64,000 nucleotides of DNA from Dyadobacter sp. MSC1_007 (GCF_023667495.1 NZ_JAMOZL010000003.1:248001-312000), one strand, 5' to 3'. Positions 37,311 to 46,896 are shown, counted from the stretch's first letter. Notes: a model not told the origin generated them from the sequence alone. Numbers and translations: made by a program.

Positions 37311-37946
37311 ATGTTAAAACTAAGACAATTGCTTGTCGCAGGAGCCGCTGTTCTGATGCTGAATTCAGCATTTTTAGCGCTCAACGGCCCCTCGGCGGAC
37401 CCTCTCAAAAAACCTGTCAAATTATTCAACGGAAAAGATCTTACCGGTTGGAAAGTGAACGGAACCGAAAAATGGTATGTCGAAAACGGCGAACTTATCT
37501 GCGAAAGCGGTCCGGACAAGAAATACGGTTACCTGACCACCGACAAGTTTTACAAAAATTTTGACCTAACCCTGAAATTCAAACAGGAAGCCAATGGCAA
37601 TAGCGGAGTATTTTTCCGCTCCACTGTGGACGGGACCAAAGTTTCGGGCTGGCAGGTAGAGGTAGCGCCACCGAACCATGACACCGGCGGTATTTACGAA
37701 TCTTATGGCCGCAACTGGCTCATCCAAATCCCTGATGAAAAAGAAGGCTTCCTTAAAATGGGGGAATGGAACACATTGCGTATCCGCGCAGAAGGCGATC
37801 GCACGCAAACCTGGCTTAACGGCCACGCGATGGTCGATTTCAGCGATGCCAAAATAGGCGCTGGTAATGGCTCCATTGCATTGCAGATCCATGATGGCGG
37901 CGGTATCAAGGTGCGCTGGAAAGATATCATGATCGAAGAGCTTTAA
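37311..37946 (+). CDS. DUF1080 (3-keto-disaccharide hydrolase-like) secreted protein
   Basis: A 211-aa secreted protein. A signal peptide (LLVAGAAVLMLNSAFLAL) is followed by one DUF1080 domain of concanavalin fold: KLFNGKDLTGWKVNG at the start, LKFKQEANGNSGVFFRS, EVAPPNHDTGGIYE and KVRWKDIMIEEL at the end. The family includes enzymes that cleave 3-keto-glycosides. No other sugar genes are adjacent. An 80-nt gap leads to a large hairpin. Confidence 0.9.
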   Translation: MLKLRQLLVAGAAVLMLNSAFLALNGPSADPLKKPVKLFNGKDLTGWKVNGTEKWYVENGELICESGPDKKYGYLTTDKFYKNFDLTLKFKQEANGNSGVFFRSTVDGTKVSGWQVEVAPPNHDTGGIYESYGRNWLIQIPDEKEGFLKMGEWNTLRIRAEGDRTQTWLNGHAMVDFSDAKIGAGNGSIALQIHDGGGIKVRWKDIMIEEL

Positions 37947-38031
37947 TAACAGTTATTTTTCATTCCGCCGGCCGGTGAATTCATCCTGCTGAAACCGGTA
38001 CTTCGTCGGAAATCGCTTACTAACAGGCTTC

Positions 38032-38073
38032 ATGGCTGATAGATTTGTGTCAACAGTTGCACAAATCTATTAG
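38032..38073 (+). other. Possible 13-codon upstream reading frame
   Basis: ATG at 38032 reads MADRFVSTVAQIY and stops (TAG) 2 nt before the receptor ATG. It lies wholly in the hairpin; its translation would open the stem. No ribosome-binding site is visible, so this is a weak call. Confidence 0.3.
38040..38047 (+). promoter_or_regulatory. Promoter-like -7 box inside the hairpin
   Basis: TAGATTTG fits TAnnTTTG on the plus strand within the left arm. The right arm repeats it on the minus strand at 38062-38069. The -33 match (TTAC at 38017-38020) is poor. Confidence 0.45.
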
Positions 38074-38075
38074 CC

Positions 38076-40235
38076 ATGAAGCTTTTTTATTGCCTGTTAA
38101 TGTTAATTCCAACCGCCGCCCTGGCCCAGAAAAGCATTCAGGGAAAGGTGACCGACAAGAAGGGAAATGCCCTACCGGGCGCCAATGTATTTCTAAAAGG
38201 CACTTATGACGGCGGGACCACCGGTGCAGACGGTATTTTTAGTTTTCAAACCTCGCAAAAGGACACCGGGACCCTCGCCGCCAGTTATGTAGGGTATGAG
38301 GTGTTTGAAGCAAAAATAGGGTTGAAAGAAAACGTCTCAGACCTTTCCATCAAACTTGAAGAGCTCGCCAATGAGCTGAACACTGTGGTTATCACCGCGG
38401 GCGCATTCGAGGCGTCGGATGACAAGAGAATGGCCATGCTCAAACCACTCGATATTGTGACCACGGCGGGGGCAGCGGCCGATATTACCGGAGCCATGCA
38501 ATTTTTGCCTGGCGCGCAACGGGTAGGGGAGCAGGAGGGGCTATTCGTTCGCGGAGGCTCCGGACAGGAAACCAAAGTGGTTATCGACGGGATGATCGTA
38601 CAAAACCCATTTTTTAGTTCACTGCCCGATGTCCAGTCGAGGGGAAGGTTCAATCCGTTTATGTTCAAAGGGACTTCGTTTAGTACCGGAGGTTATTCGG
38701 CGCAATATGGGCAGGCGTTATCTTCTGTTTTGCTTCTAAACACCACCGACAAAGTCAGCAATAATGGCTTGGGGATAAGTCTTAACCTCGCCAATGCGGG
38801 GTTGAACTACGACTACGCCACCCAAAACCAATCCGTCTCGGCTGTGGTTTACTATGGTAATCTCAGGCCACTTTTTAAACTCGTCAAGCAAAATGTAGAA
38901 TGGTTGCATGAGCCTGAATTCAAGGGTTCATCACTTACATATCGCCTTAAACCGACTAAAAACGGAGTGTTGAAAGTGTATGGCATGTATTCCGACAGCG
39001 ACCTAAGCATGAACAGCCGCGATCCTTCATCTGAATCCGGCAAAATGAACCTGGTACTGCGTAATGCGAATGCATTTACGACCAGCACTTACTCTGATTC
39101 GTGGAAAGATGGCCTGTGGACATTGAATTCTGGCTTTTCTTATAGCCGGAATAAGGACAAAATGACTTTCGACGGCGTCAATTTTGACCGGTTTGATGAG
39201 CGTACACAGGCCCGCGTGGTGCTCACACGACTATTAACTGGCAATAATACGATCCTTTTCGGCGGGGAAGCGCACGCAATCAATCTCCATAATGGAGTCA
39301 ACGGGCAGCTTTATCACCTCAAAGACAGATATGCCGCCGCATTTGTGGAATCAGAAATTTACATTACCCGTGAGCTGGCAGGCCGCATTGGTGTTCGCAG
39401 CGAGTATTCTTCGGTGATCGGGCGGGCGAATATTGCTCCCAGGTTGTCTTTTGCTTATAAAACAGGACGATATAGCCAGATTTCAGTTGCAGCCGGCCAG
39501 TTTTACCAAAATCCTGATTATAAATATCTCTACCGCAACAAAGAGCTCAAATTTGAGCGCGCCGACCATTTGATCATCAATTACCAGATCATCAAAAACC
39601 AGCGGACGTTCAGGGTCGAAACTTTCTATAAAAACTACGGACAACTGGTGCGTGAGTTCACTGGCCAAAAGTACGATGCCGATCCCTACCGCTTTCCGTG
39701 GGGCGCTACAAACAATGGTGGCGACGGTTACGCAAGGGGCCTGGACTTCTTTTGGCGCGATCAGAAATCGATTAAAAACCTCGATTACTGGGTTACTTAC
39801 AGCTTTGTAGATTCCAAAAGGCTATTTCAGCAATTTGCTCAATCGGCTACCCCTACCTTCATTTCCAACCATAATGTAAGCCTGATCACAAAAAAATGGT
39901 TTGAAAAGGCGAAAACTAACCTGAGCATGACGTACGCATTCACAAGAGGACGGCCCTACTACAACCCGAATAACGACCAGTTTTTGAAAGACCGGACGCC
40001 AGCAGTCCATAATGTGAGCATTCAGGCCAGTAAGTTGCAGAGTATCAAAGGTAACCTGGTGATTTTCTACGCCACGGTCGATAATATCCTGAATACAAAA
40101 AATGTTTTTACCTACCGCTACACGCCGGACGGCAAGACCCGCTATGCCGTTGGCCCACAGAGCTATCGCAGCTTTTTCGTAGGAATGCAGATTATGCTTT
40201 CGAGGAAGGCAACAGTCGATAAAAATGATTTTTAA
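38076..40235 (+). CDS. TonB-dependent outer-membrane receptor
   Basis: A 719-aa receptor: signal peptide (LLMLIPTAALAQ, about 1-18), a carboxypeptidase-regulatory-like domain (about 19-105, GKVTDKKGNALPGANVFLKG), a plug (about 118-220, FVRGGSGQETKVVIDGMIVQ) and a beta barrel to the C-terminus. No upstream in-frame start exists after the TAG at 38040, so the ATG inside the hairpin is the first possible. Substrate unknown; no SusD-like partner lies nearby. A secreted helical protein, a sensor kinase and a LytTR regulator follow in the same direction. Confidence 0.93.
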   Translation: MKLFYCLLMLIPTAALAQKSIQGKVTDKKGNALPGANVFLKGTYDGGTTGADGIFSFQTSQKDTGTLAASYVGYEVFEAKIGLKENVSDLSIKLEELANELNTVVITAGAFEASDDKRMAMLKPLDIVTTAGAAADITGAMQFLPGAQRVGEQEGLFVRGGSGQETKVVIDGMIVQNPFFSSLPDVQSRGRFNPFMFKGTSFSTGGYSAQYGQALSSVLLLNTTDKVSNNGLGISLNLANAGLNYDYATQNQSVSAVVYYGNLRPLFKLVKQNVEWLHEPEFKGSSLTYRLKPTKNGVLKVYGMYSDSDLSMNSRDPSSESGKMNLVLRNANAFTTSTYSDSWKDGLWTLNSGFSYSRNKDKMTFDGVNFDRFDERTQARVVLTRLLTGNNTILFGGEAHAINLHNGVNGQLYHLKDRYAAAFVESEIYITRELAGRIGVRSEYSSVIGRANIAPRLSFAYKTGRYSQISVAAGQFYQNPDYKYLYRNKELKFERADHLIINYQIIKNQRTFRVETFYKNYGQLVREFTGQKYDADPYRFPWGATNNGGDGYARGLDFFWRDQKSIKNLDYWVTYSFVDSKRLFQQFAQSATPTFISNHNVSLITKKWFEKAKTNLSMTYAFTRGRPYYNPNNDQFLKDRTPAVHNVSIQASKLQSIKGNLVIFYATVDNILNTKNVFTYRYTPDGKTRYAVGPQSYRSFFVGMQIMLSRKATVDKNDF

Positions 40236-40271
40236 TAACATTATAATTTAAACAATAAACAACAAAATCAT

Positions 40272-40928
40272 ATGAAGAGGTTATTCACAACAGTCCTGAT
40301 GTTCGCATTATCAGTATGTATGGTATGGGCGCAAAATGAGAAGTACACCCAGGCGATGGCCGACGGCATTAAGGCATTGAACAGCATCGACCGGGCCAAT
40401 CCGGATGCTAAGACTTTGCAGGACATTGCCAACCGGTTTGAACGTATTGCTGTGGCGGAGCCCAAAGAATGGCTGCCGAAATACTATGCCGCTTACAGCA
40501 ATGTGATATTAGGCTTTGTTGGAAGCAGCCTGAACGAAAAAGACGGGTATCTCGACAAGGCAAATGCCTTATTGAAGGATGCTGAGGCATTAGTTGGCAA
40601 ACCGAATGACGAACTGGAAATCTTGAAGGCATACCAGTCGCAGATCCATTTGGCGGCCGATCCGATGAACCGCTGGCAGGCAGATGGTGAGAAGTTCGCT
40701 GGATTTCTGGCATCCGCAAAGTCGATTAATGCAGAGAACCCGCGGATCTATTATCTTGAAGGATCGAGTTTGTTTTTCACACCGGAAGAATATGGTGGTG
40801 GAAAAAAGGTTGCAAAGCCATTGTTGGAAAAGGCCAAAGAAAAATTTACCGCTTTCAAACCGGAAACAGCTATTCATCCGGATTGGGGAAAAATGGAAAC
40901 CGAATGGATGCTATCTCAGACAAACTGA
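40272..40928 (+). CDS. Secreted helical (TPR-like) protein
   Basis: A 218-aa protein with signal peptide (VLMFALSVCMVWAQ). The rest is helical, with TPR-like pairs (NRFERIAVAEPKEWLPKYYA, ENPRIYYLEGSSLFFTPEEY) but no perfect repeat. It follows the TonB receptor after 36 nt and precedes the sensor kinase by 23 nt, so it may belong to the same unit. Specific function unknown. Confidence 0.8.
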   Translation: MKRLFTTVLMFALSVCMVWAQNEKYTQAMADGIKALNSIDRANPDAKTLQDIANRFERIAVAEPKEWLPKYYAAYSNVILGFVGSSLNEKDGYLDKANALLKDAEALVGKPNDELEILKAYQSQIHLAADPMNRWQADGEKFAGFLASAKSINAENPRIYYLEGSSLFFTPEEYGGGKKVAKPLLEKAKEKFTAFKPETAIHPDWGKMETEWMLSQTN

Positions 40929-40951
40929 TATAAACGCTTAGTGCTAATAGA

Positions 40952-42400
40952 ATGGACGACAAGAGAACGAAGCCGTTGCGCATGACAGCCTCATCGCTGG
41001 ACGGAAGGGATTTTAGTAATATGGACCTGGAAAATGCGGATTTTAGCTTTTCTAGCTTGAAGGATGTCAATTTCGACGGGGCCAATCTGCGTAATGCAAA
41101 ACTTCGTTTTTCAGCACTCGACAGGACCACATTCCGAAACAGCGATCTGCGAAGCGCGGATTTGAGTTTCAGCAGTCTTGTAGATGTGGACCTGACGGGG
41201 GCAAAGGTAGAGGCGGCGAATTTCAGTTTTACATCACAGGAGAAATCGTTCAACTGGCAGGATTTCAGTTTAATAGGTATTATTCAAAATCAGGGCTGGG
41301 TTGGGACGTTGGTGGCTACCATACTCGGTGCGGTAATTTTGTACGGCTTTAATGCGATTGCCTATTTCACTGCGGAGCTATATTATACCAATGAACCGGT
41401 CCGCATCAAGCTTTACCAATATCTGGTTTGCCAGAACATTTTGGCAGGCGTATTCACGATCCTGCTCACGCAGGGACTTACGTTATGGCTTGATATGCTT
41501 GTCAAGAGATTGTATGTCAAGCATTTGATCCTTTCGGTGGTTGTGTTTGTGCTAAATAATGCATTAAGTATCGGTGTGTATTTTATGTTCGCAACCGACA
41601 TTGTGGGGCGGTATAAGGAGCTGTACCCGGCGGAGCCTGCCCAGGAAGCGCCGTGGTATTGGTATACCTGGGGCCCGGTCGTGATCGCCAATGTGTTTTA
41701 TTACCTCAGCCGCGAGGGAAGGCAAATTTCCCGCAAGATCTCCGATCAGGAATACCAGCTGCTGAATCTTGAAAAACTCAAAACGCGGGCTGAACTGGAT
41801 GCTTTGCAGGCCCGCATTAATCCACACTTTTTATATAATTCGCTGAACAGCATTGCCAGCCTTGTGCACGAAGATCCGGATAAGGCGGAAGAAATGACCC
41901 TGCTGCTATCGAAACTATTCCGCTACACGACCGGCCGGAAAACCGCCGATTATTTCGATACGATCGAAAATGAGCTGGAAATGGTCGAAACCTATTTGCA
42001 GGTTGAAAAAGTAAGGTTCGGCGACAGGCTCCGGTTCGCGGTGGAAGTAACCGACGAAAGCCTGAAATCACTGCAAGTGCCTAAATTTATCTTACAGCCA
42101 ATTGTTGAAAACGCTATCAAGCACGGCATATCAAAAATGGCCGAGCAGGGTAATATTTTGGTCAGGATATATGAAAAAGACAACTGGCTGCATCTCTGCG
42201 TACATGACAATGGCCCCGCATTCCCCGAGACAATGGGAGCCGGTTACGGTATGAGGAGTATTCAGGATAAACTTAAACTGCTTTATGCCGACAGTGCACG
42301 CCTGGAACTAGTCAATGAGCCAACCAAATCGGTTAATATTGCGATCCATAAGTCAGCCATAGAACAACATCAACAATCCAATCATGCAGTTTCCTCTTAA
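40952..42400 (+). CDS. Sensor histidine kinase (LytS type) with N-terminal pentapeptide repeats
   Basis: A 482-aa membrane kinase. Residues about 14-95 are pentapeptide repeats (A-D/N-L/F-x-x pattern) and contain a duplicated block of about 20 residues (ADFSFSSLKDVNFDG near 29 and ADLSFSSLVDVDLTG near 69). Four hydrophobic helices follow (about 117-139, 157-180, 192-215, 236-252), then a linker and a His_kinase domain with phosphorylatable His292 in NPHFLYNSLNS. The ATPase boxes are VENAIKHG (385-392), DNGP (419-422) and GYGMRSI. No signal peptide precedes the repeats, so they should be cytoplasmic. The gene overlaps the LytTR regulator by 17 nt. Confidence 0.93.
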   Translation: MDDKRTKPLRMTASSLDGRDFSNMDLENADFSFSSLKDVNFDGANLRNAKLRFSALDRTTFRNSDLRSADLSFSSLVDVDLTGAKVEAANFSFTSQEKSFNWQDFSLIGIIQNQGWVGTLVATILGAVILYGFNAIAYFTAELYYTNEPVRIKLYQYLVCQNILAGVFTILLTQGLTLWLDMLVKRLYVKHLILSVVVFVLNNALSIGVYFMFATDIVGRYKELYPAEPAQEAPWYWYTWGPVVIANVFYYLSREGRQISRKISDQEYQLLNLEKLKTRAELDALQARINPHFLYNSLNSIASLVHEDPDKAEEMTLLLSKLFRYTTGRKTADYFDTIENELEMVETYLQVEKVRFGDRLRFAVEVTDESLKSLQVPKFILQPIVENAIKHGISKMAEQGNILVRIYEKDNWLHLCVHDNGPAFPETMGAGYGMRSIQDKLKLLYADSARLELVNEPTKSVNIAIHKSAIEQHQQSNHAVSS

Positions 42401-43166
42401 AACAATCCTTATTGACGACGAACCACTTGCATTAAGCCGTCTGCGCCGCCTGCTCGAAAAGCATCCTGATGTATTTAGCATTGTGTCGGAAGCGCGGAAC
42501 GGTGCCGAGGGATTGGTAGAAATCGATAAGCATAATCCCGATGTTATTTTTCTGGACATCGAAATGCCTTTGTTGAATGGCTTTGAAATGCTTTCGAAGC
42601 TTGTCAGGATGCCATTAGTCGTGTTTTCGACTGCTTACGATCAATATGCGATCCGTGCTTTTGAAGAAAACTCGGTCGATTACCTCTTGAAGCCGGTGGA
42701 AAATGACCGGTTAATGAAGACAATCGATAAGATCCGGAACATTACGAAGGCCGGCAACGGCAATGTCGGCGCAGCCAATCCTTACTCCGAGAACCTGCTG
42801 AGGTTACTCGAAGAAATGAAGCCTAAAAAAGAAATTTTCTCCCTTTCGGTTAAATCCGGGGACCGCATTCTGCTCATCCCCATGACCGAAATCACCCATT
42901 TTGAAGCAGAAGAAAAGTACGTTTTTCTGAATACCCTCGACGGTCAGAAATACCTGCTTAACTACACGCTTACTTCACTGGAAGAAAAACTCCCGAAACA
43001 TTACCTGCGGGTCAGCAGGGCAGGTATCGTCAATTCCCATCATATCAAGGAAATCCAGAAACATTTCAATGGAAAGTATGTCATTATAATGCGGGATCGC
43101 AAGGCCTCACAGGTTACAAGCGGCAGTACTTATGGTGAAGCGATACGTCATCTTCTTGATAATTAA
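42384..43166 (+). CDS. LytTR-family response regulator
   Basis: A 260-aa regulator. The receiver domain has ILIDDEPLALSRL, phospho-acceptor Asp58 in VIFLDIEMPLLNGFE, and the conserved Lys in YLLKPVEND. The LytTR DNA-binding domain (about 150-258) has VKSGDRILLIPMTEITHFEA, KHYLRVSRAGIVNSHHI and GKYVIIMRDR. It overlaps the kinase gene by 17 nt, so the two form a two-component pair. Confidence 0.95.
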   Translation: MQFPLKTILIDDEPLALSRLRRLLEKHPDVFSIVSEARNGAEGLVEIDKHNPDVIFLDIEMPLLNGFEMLSKLVRMPLVVFSTAYDQYAIRAFEENSVDYLLKPVENDRLMKTIDKIRNITKAGNGNVGAANPYSENLLRLLEEMKPKKEIFSLSVKSGDRILLIPMTEITHFEAEEKYVFLNTLDGQKYLLNYTLTSLEEKLPKHYLRVSRAGIVNSHHIKEIQKHFNGKYVIIMRDRKASQVTSGSTYGEAIRHLLDN

Positions 43167-43484
43167 TCGAATTGCAGCCCGAGCGCTCCCGCACATTCAT
43201 TTTGAAGACCTGATACTTATTCCTAAATTGCGCCCTTGTTTAAAATTCCATTGTAATTTTTTAGGGCTAATCTGCTGTTCATCAGATGGTTCGTAACAGT
43301 CGGATGGAAATCGCATTTGAAATATTTCGATTTTCGGCACACAATTACCAGCTGCTGCGTATCTGTTGACGAGTGAGTGATTCCTGAAAAACCGGAGGTA
43401 GCCAAAAAATTCACATTGAATTAATGAGGTCCTTGAACATTGTTGATTTGTTTTGTTAAAAAAGGTTAAAAGGAGTCAGGAGTA
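43167..43484. other. Intergenic stretch between LytTR gene and uppS
   Basis: 318 nt. It holds an AT-rich weak inverted repeat (AAAATT/AATTTTTT, about 43238-43262) after the regulator gene and AAATCG/CGATTT arms near 43306-43331. A ribosome-binding site (AGGAG) precedes the uppS ATG. No gene and no clear promoter were seen. Confidence 0.5.
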
Positions 43485-44237
43485 ATGAAGGAGCTCATTG
43501 ATAGGGGCAATCTGCCAAAACATATAGCCGTTATCATGGATGGTAACGGAAGGTGGGCTCAGAATCAGGGAGCGGCGCGAATATTCGGTCACCGCAACGC
43601 GCTTAAGGCAGTGAGAGAGGTTACCGAAGGCTGCGCAGAGCTCGGCGTCTCTTTTCTGACATTGTATGCTTTTTCGACGGAAAACTGGGCGCGCCCGGAA
43701 TTTGAAGTGAGGGCGCTGATGGAATTGCTCGTGCAATCAATTGGTAACGAGTTGCCTACAATGCAAAAGAACAATGTGAAGCTGGATACGATCGGAGACA
43801 CGGCCAGTTTACCCAAAAGTTGTCAGAGGCAGTTGACGGAGGCGATCGCAGCAACCAGCGGAAATACAGGTTTAAATCTCATCCTTGCATTGGGATATAG
43901 CGGAAAATGGGACATTGCCCAGGCCACCCGCAAGATTGCCGAGGATGTGCGAAGCGGTGCATTGCTGCCCGCCGAGATCAGCGAAGAAGTGATAGCGGCC
44001 AACTTGTCGACCGGCAGCCGCCCGGAAGTGGACCTGATGTTACGCACAGGCGGCGATCACAGGATTAGCAATTTCCTGTTATGGCAACTGGCTTATTCTG
44101 AACTATATTTTTATGAAGATCTCTTCTGGCCCGACTTCCGCCGGGAGCATTTGTACGAAGCCATCCTGTCGTACCAGAACCGGGAAAGGCGCTTCGGCAA
44201 AACGGGTGAACAAATCAAAGCGAATGGTGCTAAGTAG
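43485..44237 (+). CDS. uppS: Isoprenyl transferase (undecaprenyl pyrophosphate synthase)
   Basis: A 250-aa cis-prenyltransferase that makes the C55 lipid carrier for peptidoglycan. HIAVIMDGNGRWAQNQG holds the catalytic Asp; TLYAFSTENWARP, then RPEVDLMLRTGGDHRISNFL and WPDFRREHLYEAI are conserved. A Shine-Dalgarno-like AGGAG precedes the ATG. bamA begins 6 nt after the stop, so lipid-carrier synthesis and outer-membrane assembly are co-expressed. Confidence 0.97.
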   Translation: MKELIDRGNLPKHIAVIMDGNGRWAQNQGAARIFGHRNALKAVREVTEGCAELGVSFLTLYAFSTENWARPEFEVRALMELLVQSIGNELPTMQKNNVKLDTIGDTASLPKSCQRQLTEAIAATSGNTGLNLILALGYSGKWDIAQATRKIAEDVRSGALLPAEISEEVIAANLSTGSRPEVDLMLRTGGDHRISNFLLWQLAYSELYFYEDLFWPDFRREHLYEAILSYQNRERRFGKTGEQIKANGAK

Positions 44238-44243
44238 AACTAT

Positions 44244-46844
44244 ATGAACCGAGTGAAAAATTTGAATACATCATTAGCACATCTCAAAGGTCTTTCTGCA
44301 TTATTCCTGTTGTGTTGCTGCATTAGCGTACAAGCGCAACGCGTAGGCATAGGAGGCGCCAAACCCACTGCGGCACCAACCAACCTGGGCATCGACCCGG
44401 CTAATCCAAAAGAATACACGATTGCAGAAGTAACCGTTTCCGGTACGCAGTTCCTCGACCCGAATTCGATGATTTCGATTTCCGGCTTGAAACCGGGAGA
44501 TAAAATCCGGATTCCAGGACCGGCTGTGACGTCTTCCATTAAGAAAATGATGGATTTCGGGACATTGGACGACGTGGAGATCATGGCGACCAAGATAGAA
44601 GCGGAGAAAGTCTGGCTGAACATTCACATTAAGGAACGCCCGAGGCTTTACAAAGTATCGTTTTCAGGAATCCGTAAAGGAGAGCGCGAAACGCTGAACG
44701 ACAAGGTGAAGCTGATCAAAGGACGTGTAATTACCCCGACGATCATCAAGAATACCCAGTTGATCATTAAGAAGTATTACATGGATAAGGGTTTCTATTA
44801 CACCAAAGTAAAGGTTGTTCAGATTCCCGATTCTACCCGCGGACAGGCAACATTGAATTTTGCCATTACCAAAGGTAAAAAGGTGAAGATCCAGAAGATC
44901 AATATAGAAGGTAATACTGCTATCAGTGATAAAACACTGAAACGCAAGATGAAAGGCACGAAACAGAGAAGGATTGGCCGCCTTTTTAACCCTTCCAAAT
45001 ATATTCCAAAGAAATACGACGAGGATAAGGAAAAACTGATCGCATATTACCGCAAAAACGGTTACCGTGACGCCACGATTGAGTTCGACTCCATCAAGAA
45101 TGGCGATGAAACGATCAGCATCGATATGAAGATCGATGAAGGACAAAAATATTACTACCGCAATATCACCTGGTCGGGCAACTACCTCTATCCTTCCCAA
45201 TACCTAAGCGAACGCCTGGGTGTGAAAAAAGGCGACGTGTACAACCCGGAAGAGCTTGAAAAAAAGATCAACGGTATTCCAGGTTCCGATGTAAGTTCCA
45301 TTTATATGGACGACGGTTACCTGTATTTCCACATTGACCCAACCGAAAGGGCTGTTGAAGGCGATTCGATTGATGTTGAGCTGCGTATGTTCGAAGGAAA
45401 GCAAGCAACTATCAACCGTATCCTTTTAAACGGAAACACCAAGACCAGCGACCGCGTGGTTTTGAGAGAGCTTTTTACATTGCCGGGACAGAAATTCAGC
45501 AAGACCGAGATCATCAACACCCAGCGTCAGTTATCGCAAATGGGTTATTTCGATCCTGAAAAAATCCAGATCAACCCAATACCAAACCAGGCTGACGGAA
45601 CGGTGGATATTGAGTATACCGTAGAAGAGAAACCTTCCGATCAGATCGAGCTTTCCGGTGGATGGGGAGGATACATAGGTTTTGTTGGAACGCTTGGATT
45701 GGTGTTCAATAACTTCTCAATCAAAAACATTCCTAACCGTGAAACATGGCGTCCATTGCCTTCCGGGGACGGGCAAAAGCTTTCATTGCGTTTCCAGGCT
45801 AACGGAAAACAGTATCAGACATACTCCCTATCATTCAGCGAACCATGGCTGGGCGGTAAAAAGCCTATCAACTTCGGGGTTTCGTTCCAGCGTACCGTAT
45901 ACCGGATGACCGACCTTAGTTCTTATTATGGGTACGGAGGCGGAGGTGGTGGTTCGCGGCAGATCAACTACCGTGGTGGCTATTATAACAATGGTATCAC
46001 GCTCTCACTGGGCCGCCGTTTGAAAGAACCAGACCGGAACCTTGTGATGACGCACTCACTGTCGTACCAACGTTACCGCCTTGACAGCCTCGATATCTTC
46101 CGGATTGGTTACAGCACCGGTAACTCGAACAACATTTCGTTCAACACGACTATTTCGAGAAATACGCTGAGTGATTTCCAATTCCCGAGAAGTGGAAGCA
46201 ACATCTCATTGAGCGCAACCTTCACGCCTCCCTATTCGATTTTCAGAAAGAAGGCGTTTTCAGACAAAACGGATACTTACCGCTGGGTTGAATACCACAA
46301 ATGGATGTTCGATGCGAGCTATTATGCGACGATCGTTGGCAAGTTGGTGTTGAGCACACGTGCGCATATGGGCTTCCTGGGCGCGTACGGAAGTAAAGTA
46401 GGATACAGCCCGTTTGGCCGGTTCATCCTCGGAGGTTCGGGACTTGCAGGCCAGGGTACTTTCTCACTGGCTGATCAGGACATTATCGGTCTGCGCGGAT
46501 ACCAGGACCAAAAGGTAGGGCCGCTTGCCGCAAATGGTTACCCTGCATCGGGAGGTGGTATTGTGTATAACAAATATGTTATGGAACTTCGCTACCCCGT
46601 ATCGCTTAATCCGCAGGCCACCATTTTTATATTGGGCTTTGCCGAGGGCGGAAACAACTGGGGTACTTATAAAGAGTTTAATCCGTTCGATTTGAAAAGG
46701 TCGGCTGGTGTTGGAGCAAGGATATTTATGCCTGCATTCGGTCTTTTAGGTATCGACTGGGGTTATGGATTCGATAAAATCCAGGGACAGAATACCAGAA
46801 GCGGAGCACAATTCCACTTTACAATCGGGCAACAGATCAGATAA
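44244..46844 (+). CDS. bamA: Outer-membrane protein assembly factor BamA
   Basis: An 866-aa Omp85 protein. Signal peptide (ALFLLCCCISVQAQ), POTRA domains to about residue 480 (repeats such as KKVKIQKINIEGNTAISDKT and ATINRILLNGNTKTSDR), and a 16-strand barrel with the lid-loop region GLRGYQDQKVGP. The barrel ends in FHFTIGQQIR. It inserts beta-barrel proteins. It is followed after 52 nt by two Skp-like chaperones for its substrates. Confidence 0.96.
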   Translation: MNRVKNLNTSLAHLKGLSALFLLCCCISVQAQRVGIGGAKPTAAPTNLGIDPANPKEYTIAEVTVSGTQFLDPNSMISISGLKPGDKIRIPGPAVTSSIKKMMDFGTLDDVEIMATKIEAEKVWLNIHIKERPRLYKVSFSGIRKGERETLNDKVKLIKGRVITPTIIKNTQLIIKKYYMDKGFYYTKVKVVQIPDSTRGQATLNFAITKGKKVKIQKINIEGNTAISDKTLKRKMKGTKQRRIGRLFNPSKYIPKKYDEDKEKLIAYYRKNGYRDATIEFDSIKNGDETISIDMKIDEGQKYYYRNITWSGNYLYPSQYLSERLGVKKGDVYNPEELEKKINGIPGSDVSSIYMDDGYLYFHIDPTERAVEGDSIDVELRMFEGKQATINRILLNGNTKTSDRVVLRELFTLPGQKFSKTEIINTQRQLSQMGYFDPEKIQINPIPNQADGTVDIEYTVEEKPSDQIELSGGWGGYIGFVGTLGLVFNNFSIKNIPNRETWRPLPSGDGQKLSLRFQANGKQYQTYSLSFSEPWLGGKKPINFGVSFQRTVYRMTDLSSYYGYGGGGGGSRQINYRGGYYNNGITLSLGRRLKEPDRNLVMTHSLSYQRYRLDSLDIFRIGYSTGNSNNISFNTTISRNTLSDFQFPRSGSNISLSATFTPPYSIFRKKAFSDKTDTYRWVEYHKWMFDASYYATIVGKLVLSTRAHMGFLGAYGSKVGYSPFGRFILGGSGLAGQGTFSLADQDIIGLRGYQDQKVGPLAANGYPASGGGIVYNKYVMELRYPVSLNPQATIFILGFAEGGNNWGTYKEFNPFDLKRSAGVGARIFMPAFGLLGIDWGYGFDKIQGQNTRSGAQFHFTIGQQIR

Positions 46845-46896
46845 TAATCTGATTGAGAGTTTCGTTAAGAAGTTTGCAAATTATTAGCAGCTTGGC

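Larger units (their letters stand above)
38027..38088 (+). terminator. Large hairpin spanning the start codon of the TonB receptor gene
   Basis: Arms 38027-38049 and 38060-38082 pair over 23 bp with one G-U; loop TCAACAGTTG; six T follow (38083-38088). The shape is that of a strong intrinsic terminator, but the receptor ATG (38076-38078) lies in the right arm and the T run is its coding sequence. Confidence 0.8.
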
